Below are positions 45,026 through 53,452 of a DNA stretch of 53,452 bases, piece by piece. The notes beneath the pieces were generated by a model. That model saw only the letters and a program-made list of their open reading frames with translations, was not told the DNA's origin and searched no databases. The stretch spans positions 1 to 53,452 of the forward strand of contig CACGMR010000006.1 in NCBI GenBank assembly GCA_902574215.1, written 5' to 3'. The position numbers were made by a program, and so were the translations under genes. Source of the stretch: an uncultured Pelagibacteraceae bacterium (lineage in GTDB: Bacteria > Pseudomonadota > Alphaproteobacteria > Pelagibacterales > Pelagibacteraceae). Each line of letters opens with the position of its first letter. The stretch's first letter is position 1.

Positions 45026-47575
45026 GTGGAAAGATATAATTTTAAATTAATTGAAAAGAAATGGCAAGAAAGGTGGGAGAAAGATAAATCTTTTTCAACC
45101 AAAGTAGATAAGAATAAAAAAAAATTTTATTGTCTTGAAATGTTTCCATATCCATCAGGAAAAATTCATATGGGCCATGTAAGAAATTATACCATTGGAG
45201 ACGTCTTAGCTAGATACAAATCCCTTCAAAATTATAATGTCTTACATCCAATGGGTTGGGACTCCTTTGGCATGCCAGCAGAAAACGCAGCTCGACAAAA
45301 CAATTTAGATCCAAAATCTTGGACTGAAAAAAATATTGCTACGATGAAAAATCAATTAAAAAAATTAGGATTATCTATAGATTGGGATAAAGAAATATCT
45401 ACCTGTTCACACGATTATTATAAACATCAGCAAGAATTTTTTTTAGAACTATATGATAAAGGTTTAGTTTACAGAAAAGAAAATTATGTCAACTGGGACC
45501 CAGTGGATCAAACTGTTTTAGCAAATGAACAAGTAATTGAAGGTAAGGGATGGAGATCAGGAGCTCCCGTTGAAAGAAAAAAACTAAATCAATGGTTTTT
45601 TAAAATTACAAAATTTTCAAATGAATTATTAGATGGTTTAAATGGCCTTTCAGATTGGCCCAATAAAGTGAAGATAATGCAACAAAATTGGATTGGTAAA
45701 TCATATGGTTGTGAAGTAAATTTTAAAATCAAGTCAAATAAAGACATAAAAAATATTAAATGTTACACAACAAGACCTGATACCTTATTTGGTATGTCTT
45801 TTCTTGCGCTATCAATTGATCATCCGATTGCAAAAATTTATGAAAAAGATCCTAATTTTATGAGTTTTAAGCAAAAGTGCTCAAGAACAGGAACCACTGA
45901 GGAATCTATTGCTGTTGCGGAAAAAATTGGATTTAAAACTGATTTAATTGCTATTAACCCATTAGACGAAAATATTCGGGTGCCTGTTTATTTTGCAAAT
46001 TTTGTTTTGATGGATTACGGTTTAGGTGCTGTATTTGGTTGTCCAGCTCATGACCAAAGAGATTTAGACTTTGCAAAAAAATATAATCTGAATATTACAC
46101 AAGTTGTTAAACCTGAAAATGAAGATAACTATAAAATTACAGACAAAGCATATATTGGTGGAGGGGAGTTAATTAATTCTAGTTTCTTAAATGGTTTAAA
46201 AGTTCCTTCTGACTCCATTAAAGAAACAATTAATTATCTTGAAAAGAATAATCTAGGAGAAAGAAAAACTAATTTTAGATTAAAAGACTGGGGAATCTCA
46301 AGACAAAGATATTGGGGCTGTCCAATACCTATTGCTTATGATGAGAAGAATAATCCTATCAAAATTCCTAAAGATTTACTTCCTGTAAAATTACCAGAAG
46401 TTAAAAAGCTTGATAAGACTGGAAACCCTTTAGAAAAAATAAATGAATGGAAAAATATTGAAATAAATGGAAAAAAATATACTCGAGAAACTGATACATT
46501 AGATACATTTGTTGACTCATCTTGGTACTTTTTAAGATTTTGCTCACCTAAAAATTTAAATTATGGTTTTAATAAAAATGAAGCAGATTACTGGATGCCC
46601 GTAGATCAGTATATTGGAGGAGTGGAACATGCCATATTGCATTTATTATATTCTAGATTTTTTATGCACGCACTCTCATTCAAAAACGAGAGCTTTAATA
46701 TTAAAGAGCCATTTAAAGGTTTATTTACTCAAGGAATGGTTTGTCATGAAACATACAAAGACAAAAATAATAATTGGATCAACCCGAATGAAGTGGTCAC
46801 CATTAATGGTAAAAAATTTTTAAAAGAAGATAATAGTCATGAAATAAAAGTGGGTCCATCGGAGTCAATGTCCAAGTCAAAGAAAAATACAATTGATCCT
46901 GAAGATATTATTAAAAGTTATGGTGCTGACTCTGTTAGGTTGTTTATCTTATCAGATAGCCCTCCTGAAAAGGATGTGCAATGGTCAGATGAGGGAATAA
47001 ATTCTTCATTCAAGTTTATTCAAAAATTATGGGTTCTAAATCAAAGGATACTAGAGGAAATTAAAACTGATCATCCAGAAACGAATGAAAATGAACTAAA
47101 AAAAATATCAACGAAATTTATAAATAATGTGCAAAACAATATAGAAAATTTTAGTTACAATAAAATAATAGCAAATTTTCATGAAATATATTCGGCTCTA
47201 AACAAAATTATTAATAATAAAATTGATAAAAAAAGCTGGATTGAAAATTATAAGAACATTTTAGTAGCTATGAATCCTGTTATTCCTCATTTTTCAAGAG
47301 AATGTCTAGAAAAATTAGAAATTGAAAACATTGAAAAAAATATTTATTGGCCAGAGATAAGTAAAAATGTTTTAGTTGAAGATGATGTAAATTTTGTAAT
47401 TCAAATAAATGGAAAAACAAGAGAAGTTTTAAAAATTAAAAAAGGAATAAATGAAAGAGATTTATTAATATTGATTAAAAAGAATGAAAAAATTAATAAT
47501 TACATTAAAGAAAAAACAATTAGAAAAACAATCTTTATTGAAGACAAATTAATTAATATAATTATTCCAAATTAA
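45026..47575 (+). CDS. leuS: Leucyl-tRNA synthetase
   Basis: A class I synthetase of 849 residues; the start is a GTG at 45026 ([17 protein letters not shown]). The HIGH equivalent is [18 protein letters not shown]. The editing (CP1) domain shows [15 protein letters not shown] and [16 protein letters not shown], with the conserved Asp that limits misacylation. The KMSKS motif is [16 protein letters not shown]. The C-terminal domain is complete to [15 protein letters not shown]. It begins 17 bases after the DUF3576 gene and is followed by lptE after one base. Confidence 0.98.
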   Translation: MERYNFKLIEKKWQERWEKDKSFSTKVDKNKKKFYCLEMFPYPSGKIHMGHVRNYTIGDVLARYKSLQNYNVLHPMGWDSFGMPAENAARQNNLDPKSWTEKNIATMKNQLKKLGLSIDWDKEISTCSHDYYKHQQEFFLELYDKGLVYRKENYVNWDPVDQTVLANEQVIEGKGWRSGAPVERKKLNQWFFKITKFSNELLDGLNGLSDWPNKVKIMQQNWIGKSYGCEVNFKIKSNKDIKNIKCYTTRPDTLFGMSFLALSIDHPIAKIYEKDPNFMSFKQKCSRTGTTEESIAVAEKIGFKTDLIAINPLDENIRVPVYFANFVLMDYGLGAVFGCPAHDQRDLDFAKKYNLNITQVVKPENEDNYKITDKAYIGGGELINSSFLNGLKVPSDSIKETINYLEKNNLGERKTNFRLKDWGISRQRYWGCPIPIAYDEKNNPIKIPKDLLPVKLPEVKKLDKTGNPLEKINEWKNIEINGKKYTRETDTLDTFVDSSWYFLRFCSPKNLNYGFNKNEADYWMPVDQYIGGVEHAILHLLYSRFFMHALSFKNESFNIKEPFKGLFTQGMVCHETYKDKNNNWINPNEVVTINGKKFLKEDNSHEIKVGPSESMSKSKKNTIDPEDIIKSYGADSVRLFILSDSPPEKDVQWSDEGINSSFKFIQKLWVLNQRILEEIKTDHPETNENELKKISTKFINNVQNNIENFSYNKIIANFHEIYSALNKIINNKIDKKSWIENYKNILVAMNPVIPHFSRECLEKLEIENIEKNIYWPEISKNVLVEDDVNFVIQINGKTREVLKIKKGINERDLLILIKKNEKINNYIKEKTIRKTIFIEDKLINIIIPN

Positions 47576-47576
47576 T

Positions 47577-48044
47577 ATGTATAAAAAATTAACTTTATTG
47601 ATAATTATAACAAGCCTATTGTCTCACTGTGGGTTTACACCATTACATTCAAATAAAAAAAGTATTAATTTTTCAATAGAGAATATTTTTTTAGAAGGTG
47701 ACAGAACAATTAATAATTATTTAAAATCAAACTTAAAACAACTTCAAGGAAAAGATAGTCAAAAACAATACAATATCAAATCAAATACAAAATTTACAAA
47801 GAAAATTTTATCAAAAGATAAAACAGCTAAAATTACAGATTACGAATTATCAAGTAATAGTGTTATACAAATTATTTTTCGTGATAAAGTTATCAAAGAA
47901 ATTATTATTATTGAGAGAAAAAACATGAATAATATGAACGATAAACTTGAAGAACAAAAATATGAAAGAGTGATAAAACAAAATTTTGCATCATCAATAA
48001 CAAATAAACTAATTACAGAAATATCATTGATAAATGATAATTAA
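47577..48044 (+). CDS. lptE: LPS-assembly lipoprotein LptE
   Basis: A 155-residue lipoprotein: short signal peptide and lipobox (LLSHC, Cys18) followed by GFTPLH, the typical start of alphaproteobacterial LptE. It forms the LptD-LptE outer-membrane translocon that delivers lipopolysaccharide. The sequence is otherwise poorly conserved and the call rests on lipobox, length and the leuS-lptE-holA order. The end overlaps holA by 11 bases. Confidence 0.85.
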   Translation: MYKKLTLLIIITSLLSHCGFTPLHSNKKSINFSIENIFLEGDRTINNYLKSNLKQLQGKDSQKQYNIKSNTKFTKKILSKDKTAKITDYELSSNSVIQIIFRDKVIKEIIIIERKNMNNMNDKLEEQKYERVIKQNFASSITNKLITEISLINDN

Positions 48045-49026
48045 ATCCTTTGAGATAAATAAAATAGATATAAAAAAATCACCATATATTCTCCTTTATG
48101 GAAAAAATGAAGGTTTGAAGAAAGAAACAACAAATGCTTTATTAAAAAATAAAAATAATATTTCAAACTATGAAGAAAAAGAGGTTTTAGATAATTATAA
48201 CTTCTTTTTAGAAAATCTATTTTCAAAATCTCTTTTTGAACAAGAGAAAATTATAATAATTAAAAGAGCTACAGACAAAATTCTAAAAATTCTGAACGAA
48301 ATAATTAATAAAAACTTAGAGGATTTAATTTTTATAATTTACTCTGATAACTTAGAAAAGAGGTCAAAACTAAGAAATTTTTTTGAAAAAGATAAAAAAT
48401 GTATTTGCATAGCATTTTACCCAGATAACGAGCAAACATTAACTAAATTAGCTTTTAATTTTATAAAACAAAAAAAAATTTTAATTGCGAACTCAAATTT
48501 AAATTTAATTGTAAATAGATGTAATGGAGATAGAGAGACATTGCTAAATGAATTAAACAAGATTGAATTATTGAGTAAGAGCAGAAAGAAAATTACACAA
48601 GAAGATATAGAAAAATTAACAAATTTAATAGAAAATCATAGCATAGCAGATCTTATTGACAACTGTCTGGCTAAAAACACTAAACAAATTTTAAAAATTC
48701 TTAATGAAAATAATTTTAACAACGATGACGGTATTATAATTTTAAGATCATTTTTAAATAAATGTAAAAAAATTTTTATACTTAGTGATGAATTTAAACG
48801 AAATAAAGATATTAATTTAACGATATTAAATGCAAAACCACCAATATTCTGGAAAAATAAAGAAATAACAAAAAAACAAATCTTACTTTGGAGTCCAGAA
48901 AAAATTAAGGAAATTATCTTTAAAATTTACGATATTGAGCTTGTTTTAAAAAAAAACATGAATAACTCAATTAATATAATTACAGACTTTATTTTAGAAC
49001 AATCAAATTCAAAAACTAGTAATTAG
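48034..49026 (+). CDS. holA: DNA polymerase III subunit delta
   Basis: The clamp-loader delta subunit, which opens the beta clamp. The 330 residues show the fold order of HolA: an N-terminal pseudo-AAA region with YILLYGKNEGLKKE and LFSKSLFEQEKIIIIKR, the RCNGDRETLLNELNKIELLS segment near residue 165, and a helical C-terminal domain. Its stop region overlaps the convergent parB by 11 bases with no terminator. Confidence 0.9.
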   Translation: MIIKSFEINKIDIKKSPYILLYGKNEGLKKETTNALLKNKNNISNYEEKEVLDNYNFFLENLFSKSLFEQEKIIIIKRATDKILKILNEIINKNLEDLIFIIYSDNLEKRSKLRNFFEKDKKCICIAFYPDNEQTLTKLAFNFIKQKKILIANSNLNLIVNRCNGDRETLLNELNKIELLSKSRKKITQEDIEKLTNLIENHSIADLIDNCLAKNTKQILKILNENNFNNDDGIIILRSFLNKCKKIFILSDEFKRNKDINLTILNAKPPIFWKNKEITKKQILLWSPEKIKEIIFKIYDIELVLKKNMNNSINIITDFILEQSNSKTSN

Positions 49027-49855
49027 ATTTTATTATATCAATTATTTTATTTAATTGATCCAAATCTTTGTATTCAAAACTTATTTTACCCTGGTTTCTC
49101 TTATTATTTTGAATATCAACGTTTAAACCAATTTTATTTGAAATAGACAATTCGAGTGCAATAATATTTGTATCTTTGTTTGTGCTTGATTTTTTTTTAT
49201 TTTTAAAAATTTTAACAAAATTTTCTGATTGTCTTACTGACATTTTTTTTTCAATAATTTTGTTCGCAACAAAACTAGCATTTTCTAGACCAACTAAAAT
49301 CTTAGCATGACCAGCGGTCAATTTTTGACTTTCAATCAATTTTATTACATCATTCGGTAAAGTAAGAAGCCTTAATGAGTTTGTTATATGGCTTCTGCTT
49401 TTGCCAATAAATTTTGATACTTTCTCTTGATCATAAGAAAAATCATCTATCAAACGTTTATAACCCTGCGCCTCCTCAAGAGGATTAAGATCGTGCCTCT
49501 GGACATTTTCTACGATTGCAAATTCCAAAGATTTTAAATCGTCGACCTCAGTAATAACAACAGGAATATTGTGCAAACCGGCTCTTTGTGCAGCTAACCA
49601 CCTCCTCTCTCCGGCAATTATTTCAAATTTTGATTTATCGTAATTTGATTTTCTAACTATAATAGGTTGGATCACCCCTCTTTCTCTAATAGAATTAGTT
49701 AAATCCTCCAAATTATTTTCATCGAAAATTTTTCTTGGCTGATATTTATTTGGCACCAAGTCACTAATTGATAAAAGATTTTTTTGAGGCTCTACTTTTG
49801 TTTCACCTATTAACGAAGATAAGCCTCTACCTAATCCTTTTTTTATTTTATCCAT
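49016..49855 (-). CDS. parB: Chromosome partitioning protein ParB
   Basis: A parS-binding CTPase/clamp of 279 residues. The N-terminus KKGLGRGLSSLIGE is the ParA-activating peptide. The nuclease-like CTP-binding domain has NKYQPRKIFDEN and the GERRWLAAQRAGL (GERRxRA) motif. The helix-turn-helix (GKSRSHITNSLRLLTLP) contacts parS, and a C-terminal dimerisation segment closes the protein. A matching parS lies 1.4 kb away in rsmG. It is coupled to parA by a one-base overlap. Confidence 0.96.
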   Translation of the reverse strand: MDKIKKGLGRGLSSLIGETKVEPQKNLLSISDLVPNKYQPRKIFDENNLEDLTNSIRERGVIQPIIVRKSNYDKSKFEIIAGERRWLAAQRAGLHNIPVVITEVDDLKSLEFAIVENVQRHDLNPLEEAQGYKRLIDDFSYDQEKVSKFIGKSRSHITNSLRLLTLPNDVIKLIESQKLTAGHAKILVGLENASFVANKIIEKKMSVRQSENFVKIFKNKKKSSTNKDTNIIALELSISNKIGLNVDIQNNKRNQGKISFEYKDLDQLNKIIDIIKSNY

Positions 49856-50649
49856 TAAGCAGCACTACCTATTGTTGACTCTTGATTGATGAATTCATCA
49901 GTAAAACTAAAATAAGATTTACTGCCTGGGCAAGATTTATCATAAATTAAAACTGGCATGCCATGAGAAGGGGCTTCAGATAATCTTACGTTTCTTGGTA
50001 TAACTGTTGAATAGACTTTTTCAGTAAAAAAGTCCCTAGCCTCTTTCTCAACTTGAGATGAAAGCTTATTTCTTTTGTCATACATGGTTAAAAGTATACC
50101 CCTGATTTTCAAATCTGGATTTAAACTTACTTTTATTCTTTCGATCGTTTTCATTAGCTGCGTTAAACCCTCTAAAGCAAAAAATTCAGTCTGAAGTGGT
50201 ACCAATAGAGAATTTGAACTTACAAGTGCCATTACTGTCAACAAGCTTAATGAAGGTGGGCAATCTATCAAGACATAATCATATAATCTTCTAGAATCGT
50301 TTAAATATGCGGTTAATTTTGTCTTTAGTATAAAAGCCCTATTACTATCATCAGCTGTCTCCACTTCTAAACCCGATAAATCTACATTTGATGTGATAAT
50401 ATCTAAATTTTCGAACTGTGTTTTTTTAATCACCTCAGTAATTTCTCTAGTTCCATTCAAAACTCCATAAATTGTATCACTTGAGTTATCCATATTAGAT
50501 AATCCTAGACCTGTAGTAGCGTTGCCTTGAGGATCTAAGTCAATTACTAAAATTTTTTTATCTATTTGAGATAAGCCAGCTGCAAGATTTATGACTGTAG
50601 TGGTTTTTCCGACCCCACCCTTTTGATTAATAACTGAAATAATTTGCAT
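49855..50649 (-). CDS. parA: Chromosome partitioning ATPase ParA
   Basis: A deviant Walker ATPase of 264 residues that moves ParB-parS complexes. The deviant Walker A is INQKGGVGKTTTVINLAAG, the A' motif is VIDLDPQGNATTGLG and the Walker B is VLIDCPPSLSLLTV. The order parB-parA-rsmG-mnmG-mnmE is the classic near-origin cluster. Confidence 0.97.
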   Translation of the reverse strand: MQIISVINQKGGVGKTTTVINLAAGLSQIDKKILVIDLDPQGNATTGLGLSNMDNSSDTIYGVLNGTREITEVIKKTQFENLDIITSNVDLSGLEVETADDSNRAFILKTKLTAYLNDSRRLYDYVLIDCPPSLSLLTVMALVSSNSLLVPLQTEFFALEGLTQLMKTIERIKVSLNPDLKIRGILLTMYDKRNKLSSQVEKEARDFFTEKVYSTVIPRNVRLSEAPSHGMPVLIYDKSCPGSKSYFSFTDEFINQESTIGSAA

Positions 50650-50670
50650 TTAATTTTTTTTACGATCCTT

Positions 50671-51315
50671 TTAATTTTTTTTTTTAATTTTTTTAATATT
50701 TATTAAAAAAGAGTCTTCACTTGTTAAACTTTTTTTTTCTATATAATCCAGCTCCCATTTTTTTTTAGAATTTTCAAAAATTTTTTTTCCACTCTTCCCC
50801 ATAAAAAAAATTAAATTTTTATATTTTGAAAAATTTTCATATACTAAATCTAAAATTACGGGCATTGGTTTAAATGCTCTTGACATTATTGTACCTGTTT
50901 CTAAATTTTTTGTTTCAAAAATATTTTTTTGAAAAACTTTTGTGTTTAAATTTAATTTTTCTGAAACCTCCTTTAAAAAACGGCTTTTATGGTAGCTTTT
51001 TTCATACAAGTGCACATTCATATTATTTTTCATATTTTTTAGTATAATTGCTACAATTATTCCAGGCATACCCCCTCCTGAACCTATATCCGTGGTTGTA
51101 TTGCAATTTAAATCAACAAAATCAATTATTTGCGCGGAATCTAAAATATGGCGTTCAATTATAGCCTTTTTTGATGCTGTATTTTGACTAATTATGTTGA
51201 TTTTTTTATTTTTTTCAAGAATCATGGATATATAGTTTTCAAAGTCCAAAAATGTTTCACGTGAAACATTTAAGTGATTGATTTTAGAATAAGAATTTAA
51301 AATTTCTTGATCCAT
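50671..51315 (-). CDS. rsmG: 16S rRNA (guanine527-N7)-methyltransferase
   Basis: A SAM-dependent methyltransferase of 214 residues acting on G527 in the 530 loop. The SAM-binding loop is TTDIGSGGGMPGIIVAI and IMSRAFKP is a family motif. The N-terminal NVSRETFLDF is encoded by a perfect parS palindrome, so coding and centromere functions share the same bases. The start overlaps the mnmG stop by one base. Confidence 0.96.
   Translation of the reverse strand: MDQEILNSYSKINHLNVSRETFLDFENYISMILEKNKKINIISQNTASKKAIIERHILDSAQIIDFVDLNCNTTTDIGSGGGMPGIIVAIILKNMKNNMNVHLYEKSYHKSRFLKEVSEKLNLNTKVFQKNIFETKNLETGTIMSRAFKPMPVILDLVYENFSKYKNLIFFMGKSGKKIFENSKKKWELDYIEKKSLTSEDSFLINIKKIKKKN
51251..51270. promoter_or_regulatory. 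parS centromere site within rsmG
   Basis: The 20-bp perfect palindrome AATGTTTCACGTGAAACATT contains the canonical 16-bp parS core (51253-51268). It lies inside the rsmG coding region, encoding NVSRETF, 0.6 kb from parA. I saw no second copy in the window. It should load ParB and place the origin-proximal domain near this locus. Confidence 0.92.
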
Positions 51316-53186
51316 TAAGCTATATGCTTAATAGACTTTCTTTTGACATGTGACAACAAAATATATACAGCTGCTGGAGTAATTCCATCTATTCTTAAAG
51401 CTTGACCCATTGTTTTTGGCTTTATTTCCTTAAATTTAGCTTTTACCTCATTAGACAAACCTGAAAGTCCATCATAATTGATTTTATCAGGGATAATTAA
51501 ATTTTCATCCCTCTTAAACGCTAAAATATCAGCTTTTTGCTTCTTTAGATACCCTCTATAATGAGCATTTATTTCTACCTGTTCGTCAATTTCTTTACTA
51601 AAAAAAGGTATATCAGGCCATATTTCCCTAATTTTACTCATATTAATCCCTTTTTGAGTTAGAACTTCGCTAGATGATCTCAATATTCCGTCTTTTGCTA
51701 TTTTTATTCCAAATTTCTCTACTTTAGATGGTGATATTTTAGATTCACTCATTTTCAGATTTATTTGTCTAATTTGTGCAAATTTACTCAAATATACCTC
51801 TTTTCTCTCATCACCTATTAAACCTATATCAATTCCCTTTTCAGTTAATCTTTGATCAGCATTATCAGATCTCAAACTTAATCGATATTCCGCTCTTGAT
51901 GTAAACATTCGATATGGCTCAGCTACTCCTTTGGTAACCAGGTCATCAATCATTACCCCAATATAGGCGTCTGATCTATCAAGTATAAATGGTTCTAATT
52001 TTTTAACAGACAAGGCAGCATTTACTCCTGCTATAAGGCCTTGTGCAGCTGCTTCCTCATATCCTGTTGTACCATTAATTTGGCCAGCAAGATAAAGATT
52101 GCTTATTTTTTTAGTCTCAAGGGTTAAGAATAGCTCGCGTGGATCTATATAATCATATTCTATGGCATATCCTGGTCTTAATATAGTAACATTATCTAAA
52201 CCACTGATATTATTACATATTTCTTGCTGCACGTCAGCTGGAAGTGACGTGGAGATACCATTTGGGTAAATTGTGTGATCATTTAGACCTTCTGGTTCTA
52301 AAAATATCTGGTGACGAGCTTTATCTGCAAATTTCACTATCTTATCTTCTATAGACGGACAATATCGTGGTCCCACCCCCTTTATACTGCCAGAGTACAT
52401 AGCACTCTTAGATAAATTCTTTTCTATAATTTTATGAACCTTCTCATTTGTGTATGTCATTCGGCAGGAAACTTGTTTGTTCATATTTTTTTTTGTTAAG
52501 AATGAAAAAAAATAAGGATCGTCATCTGCAAATTGTTCTTCTAAGTTTTCAAAATTAATTGTTCTTGCATCTAATCTTGGTGGAGTTCCAGTTTTTAATC
52601 TTCCAATTTTAAAATCATATTTACTCAATTGTTCGCTTAAACCTGTAGAAGGTTTTTCATCGTATCTACCAGCAGGAGTTCTTTCATCACCTATATGTAT
52701 CAAACCATTCAAAAAAGTCCCTGAAGTGAGTATTATCTTATTAGATAGAACTTTCTTACCTTGCTTAGTTTCAAATCCACTTATAGAATTTTTGTCAAAA
52801 ATAAACTTTATAACAGGATCAGAAAAAACTCTTAAATTACAATAGTTTAGCAATTTTTCTTGCATATATTTACGATAAAGAGATCTATCTGATTGAGTTC
52901 TTGGTCCTCTGACTGCTGGCCCTCTACTTCTATTTAATAATCTAAATTGTATACCTGATTTGTCTGCTACATCTCCCATAACACCATCAAGGGCATCTAT
53001 TTCTCTAACCAAATGACCCTTGCCCAAGCCTCCTATTGCCGGGTTACAAGACATCTCACCGATAGTTTCTATTTTATGAGTAAATAGGGCAGTGTTCACT
53101 CCAAGACGAGCAGAAGCTGCTGCAGCTTCACAGCCTGCATGACCTCCTCCAATTACAACTACATCAAATGACAAATCATTTTTCAT
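51315..53186 (-). CDS. mnmG: tRNA uridine-5-carboxymethylaminomethyl modification enzyme MnmG
   Basis: An FAD enzyme of 623 residues that, with MnmE, makes the cmnm5 modification of U34 in several tRNAs. The FAD-binding [21 protein letters not shown] opens the protein. [24 protein letters not shown] (cited in part), [19 protein letters not shown] and [21 protein letters not shown]-type motifs are intact. The C-terminal helical domain has HYRGYLKKQ. mnmE lies 117 bases upstream on the same strand. Confidence 0.97.
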   Translation of the reverse strand: MKNDLSFDVVVIGGGHAGCEAAAASARLGVNTALFTHKIETIGEMSCNPAIGGLGKGHLVREIDALDGVMGDVADKSGIQFRLLNRSRGPAVRGPRTQSDRSLYRKYMQEKLLNYCNLRVFSDPVIKFIFDKNSISGFETKQGKKVLSNKIILTSGTFLNGLIHIGDERTPAGRYDEKPSTGLSEQLSKYDFKIGRLKTGTPPRLDARTINFENLEEQFADDDPYFFSFLTKKNMNKQVSCRMTYTNEKVHKIIEKNLSKSAMYSGSIKGVGPRYCPSIEDKIVKFADKARHQIFLEPEGLNDHTIYPNGISTSLPADVQQEICNNISGLDNVTILRPGYAIEYDYIDPRELFLTLETKKISNLYLAGQINGTTGYEEAAAQGLIAGVNAALSVKKLEPFILDRSDAYIGVMIDDLVTKGVAEPYRMFTSRAEYRLSLRSDNADQRLTEKGIDIGLIGDERKEVYLSKFAQIRQINLKMSESKISPSKVEKFGIKIAKDGILRSSSEVLTQKGINMSKIREIWPDIPFFSKEIDEQVEINAHYRGYLKKQKADILAFKRDENLIIPDKINYDGLSGLSNEVKAKFKEIKPKTMGQALRIDGITPAAVYILLSHVKRKSIKHIA

Positions 53187-53223
53187 AATCCAAATCTATA
53201 TGTGATTATATAATTTACAAGAT

Positions 53224-53272
53224 AGGCTTAAATTTTTGTAAATAAGCCTTATTTATCAATGTTTTTTGATAA
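53224..53272 (-). other. Pair of hairpins between mnmE and mnmG
   Basis: Within the 117-base spacer two 7-bp inverted repeats sit side by side: AGGCTTA/TAAGCCT (53224-53230 and 53243-53249) and TTATCAA/TTGATAA (53253-53259 and 53266-53272). Neither has a clear U-run on the mnmE-mnmG strand. They could be a weak terminator or a processing signal. Confidence 0.4.
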
Positions 53273-53303
53273 AAAAAGAGCAAAAATACAGCAAAATGGG
53301 GTA

Positions 53304-53452
53304 TTACTTGCCGATACAAAAATCGTTGAAAATACTACCTAATATCTCTTCAACATCGACTTTGCCAACAATCATACCTAAATGTCTAGTAGCTAATCTT
53401 AAATCTTCTGCGGCTTTATCAAAATCCTCGATTTCCTTTTTTTTATTAAAAT
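53304..53452 (-). CDS. mnmE: tRNA modification GTPase MnmE, C-terminal end (partial)
   Basis: The last 49 codons of a minus-strand gene that runs off the right edge; the stop is at 53304-53306. The translation ends with the family C-terminus: [20 protein letters not shown], then [15 protein letters not shown]. The Cys of the terminal FCIGK motif is the invariant MnmE residue. The GTPase domain itself is outside the window. Confidence 0.93.
   Translation of the reverse strand, partial: FNKKKEIEDFDKAAEDLRLATRHLGMIVGKVDVEEILGSIFNDFCIGK

Noticed and set aside
53187-53303. Replication origin between mnmG and mnmE
   Set aside because: No consensus DnaA boxes (TTATCCACA) are visible, only TTATCAA-type hairpins; the location is suggestive but unsupported.
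1-53452. tRNA, rRNA, CRISPR array, insertion sequence or prophage
   Set aside because: Spacers are too short and none shows a cloverleaf, spaced direct repeats, transposase or integrase; the window is core chromosome.

Overview
The window is a gene-dense, AT-rich (roughly 30% GC by eye) stretch of a streamlined marine alphaproteobacterium, almost certainly the SAR11 clade (Pelagibacterales). The grounds are the very short or negative spacers, the K/N/I-rich proteins, the gene order (DUF3576-leuS-lptE-holA / parB-parA-rsmG-mnmG-mnmE; irr / fabA-fabB-fabI; fur-miaB-phoH-ybeY-lnt-metK) and the pelagibacter-type small porin. It is core chromosome: I see no rRNA, tRNA, CRISPR, prophage or insertion sequence.

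Layout. 1-406: the 3' end of mutM and an rpsT that loses its C-terminus at a junction with a 5'-truncated ubiB; this looks like a rearrangement or an amplification/assembly chimera. 391-4721 (+): ubiB, coaBC, dut, a MoeB/ThiF-like E1 enzyme and an SH3 protein. 4718-7661 (-): an iron/peroxide cluster of DUF3501, a GlpC-like Fe-S protein, short rubrerythrin and Irr. 7755-10255 (+): fabA-fabB-fabI, the unsaturated fatty acid cluster. 10318-16860 (-): nusA-infB-rbfA-rpsO-pnp, a compact transcription/translation operon. 16960-23885 (-): metK, lnt, ybeY, phoH, miaB, a 2OG-Fe(II) oxygenase, fur and tsaB. 23833-29093: polysaccharide deacetylase (+), then Bax-like glucosaminidase, nfu, trpS and murJ (-). 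29146-34653: malic enzyme, BON lipoprotein, rsmI, an LpoA-like lipoprotein-activator homologue and rdgB. 34690-38489 (+): grpE-dnaK-dnaJ. 38526-40886 (+): dapB, nth and a PfkB kinase. 40889-43240: an ArfA-like 29-residue gene, a receiver-degenerate OmpR-type regulator, an L,D-transpeptidase, yggS and a ThiE-like protein. 43291-44235 (-): porin. 44448-49026 (+): DUF3576 lipoprotein, leuS, lptE, holA. 49016-53452 (-): parB, parA, rsmG, mnmG and the 3' end of mnmE.

The genes serve core functions: cell envelope (fab genes, lnt, murJ, lptE, ldt, porin), RNA metabolism and translation (nusA operon, miaB, tsaB, mnmG/E, rsmG, rsmI), iron/redox control (irr, fur, rubrerythrin group, nfu) and chromosome segregation (parAB with a perfect parS inside rsmG).

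The most interesting non-obvious signals are: an intrinsic terminator fused to the nusA ribosome-binding site; a matching 16-bp Irr-box-like element at both the rubrerythrin promoter and the irr/fabA divergent promoter; a 29-codon ArfA-like ribosome-rescue gene; a purine-rich tandem repeat in the pnp leader; a parS site inside rsmG; and the rpsT/ubiB chimeric junction.
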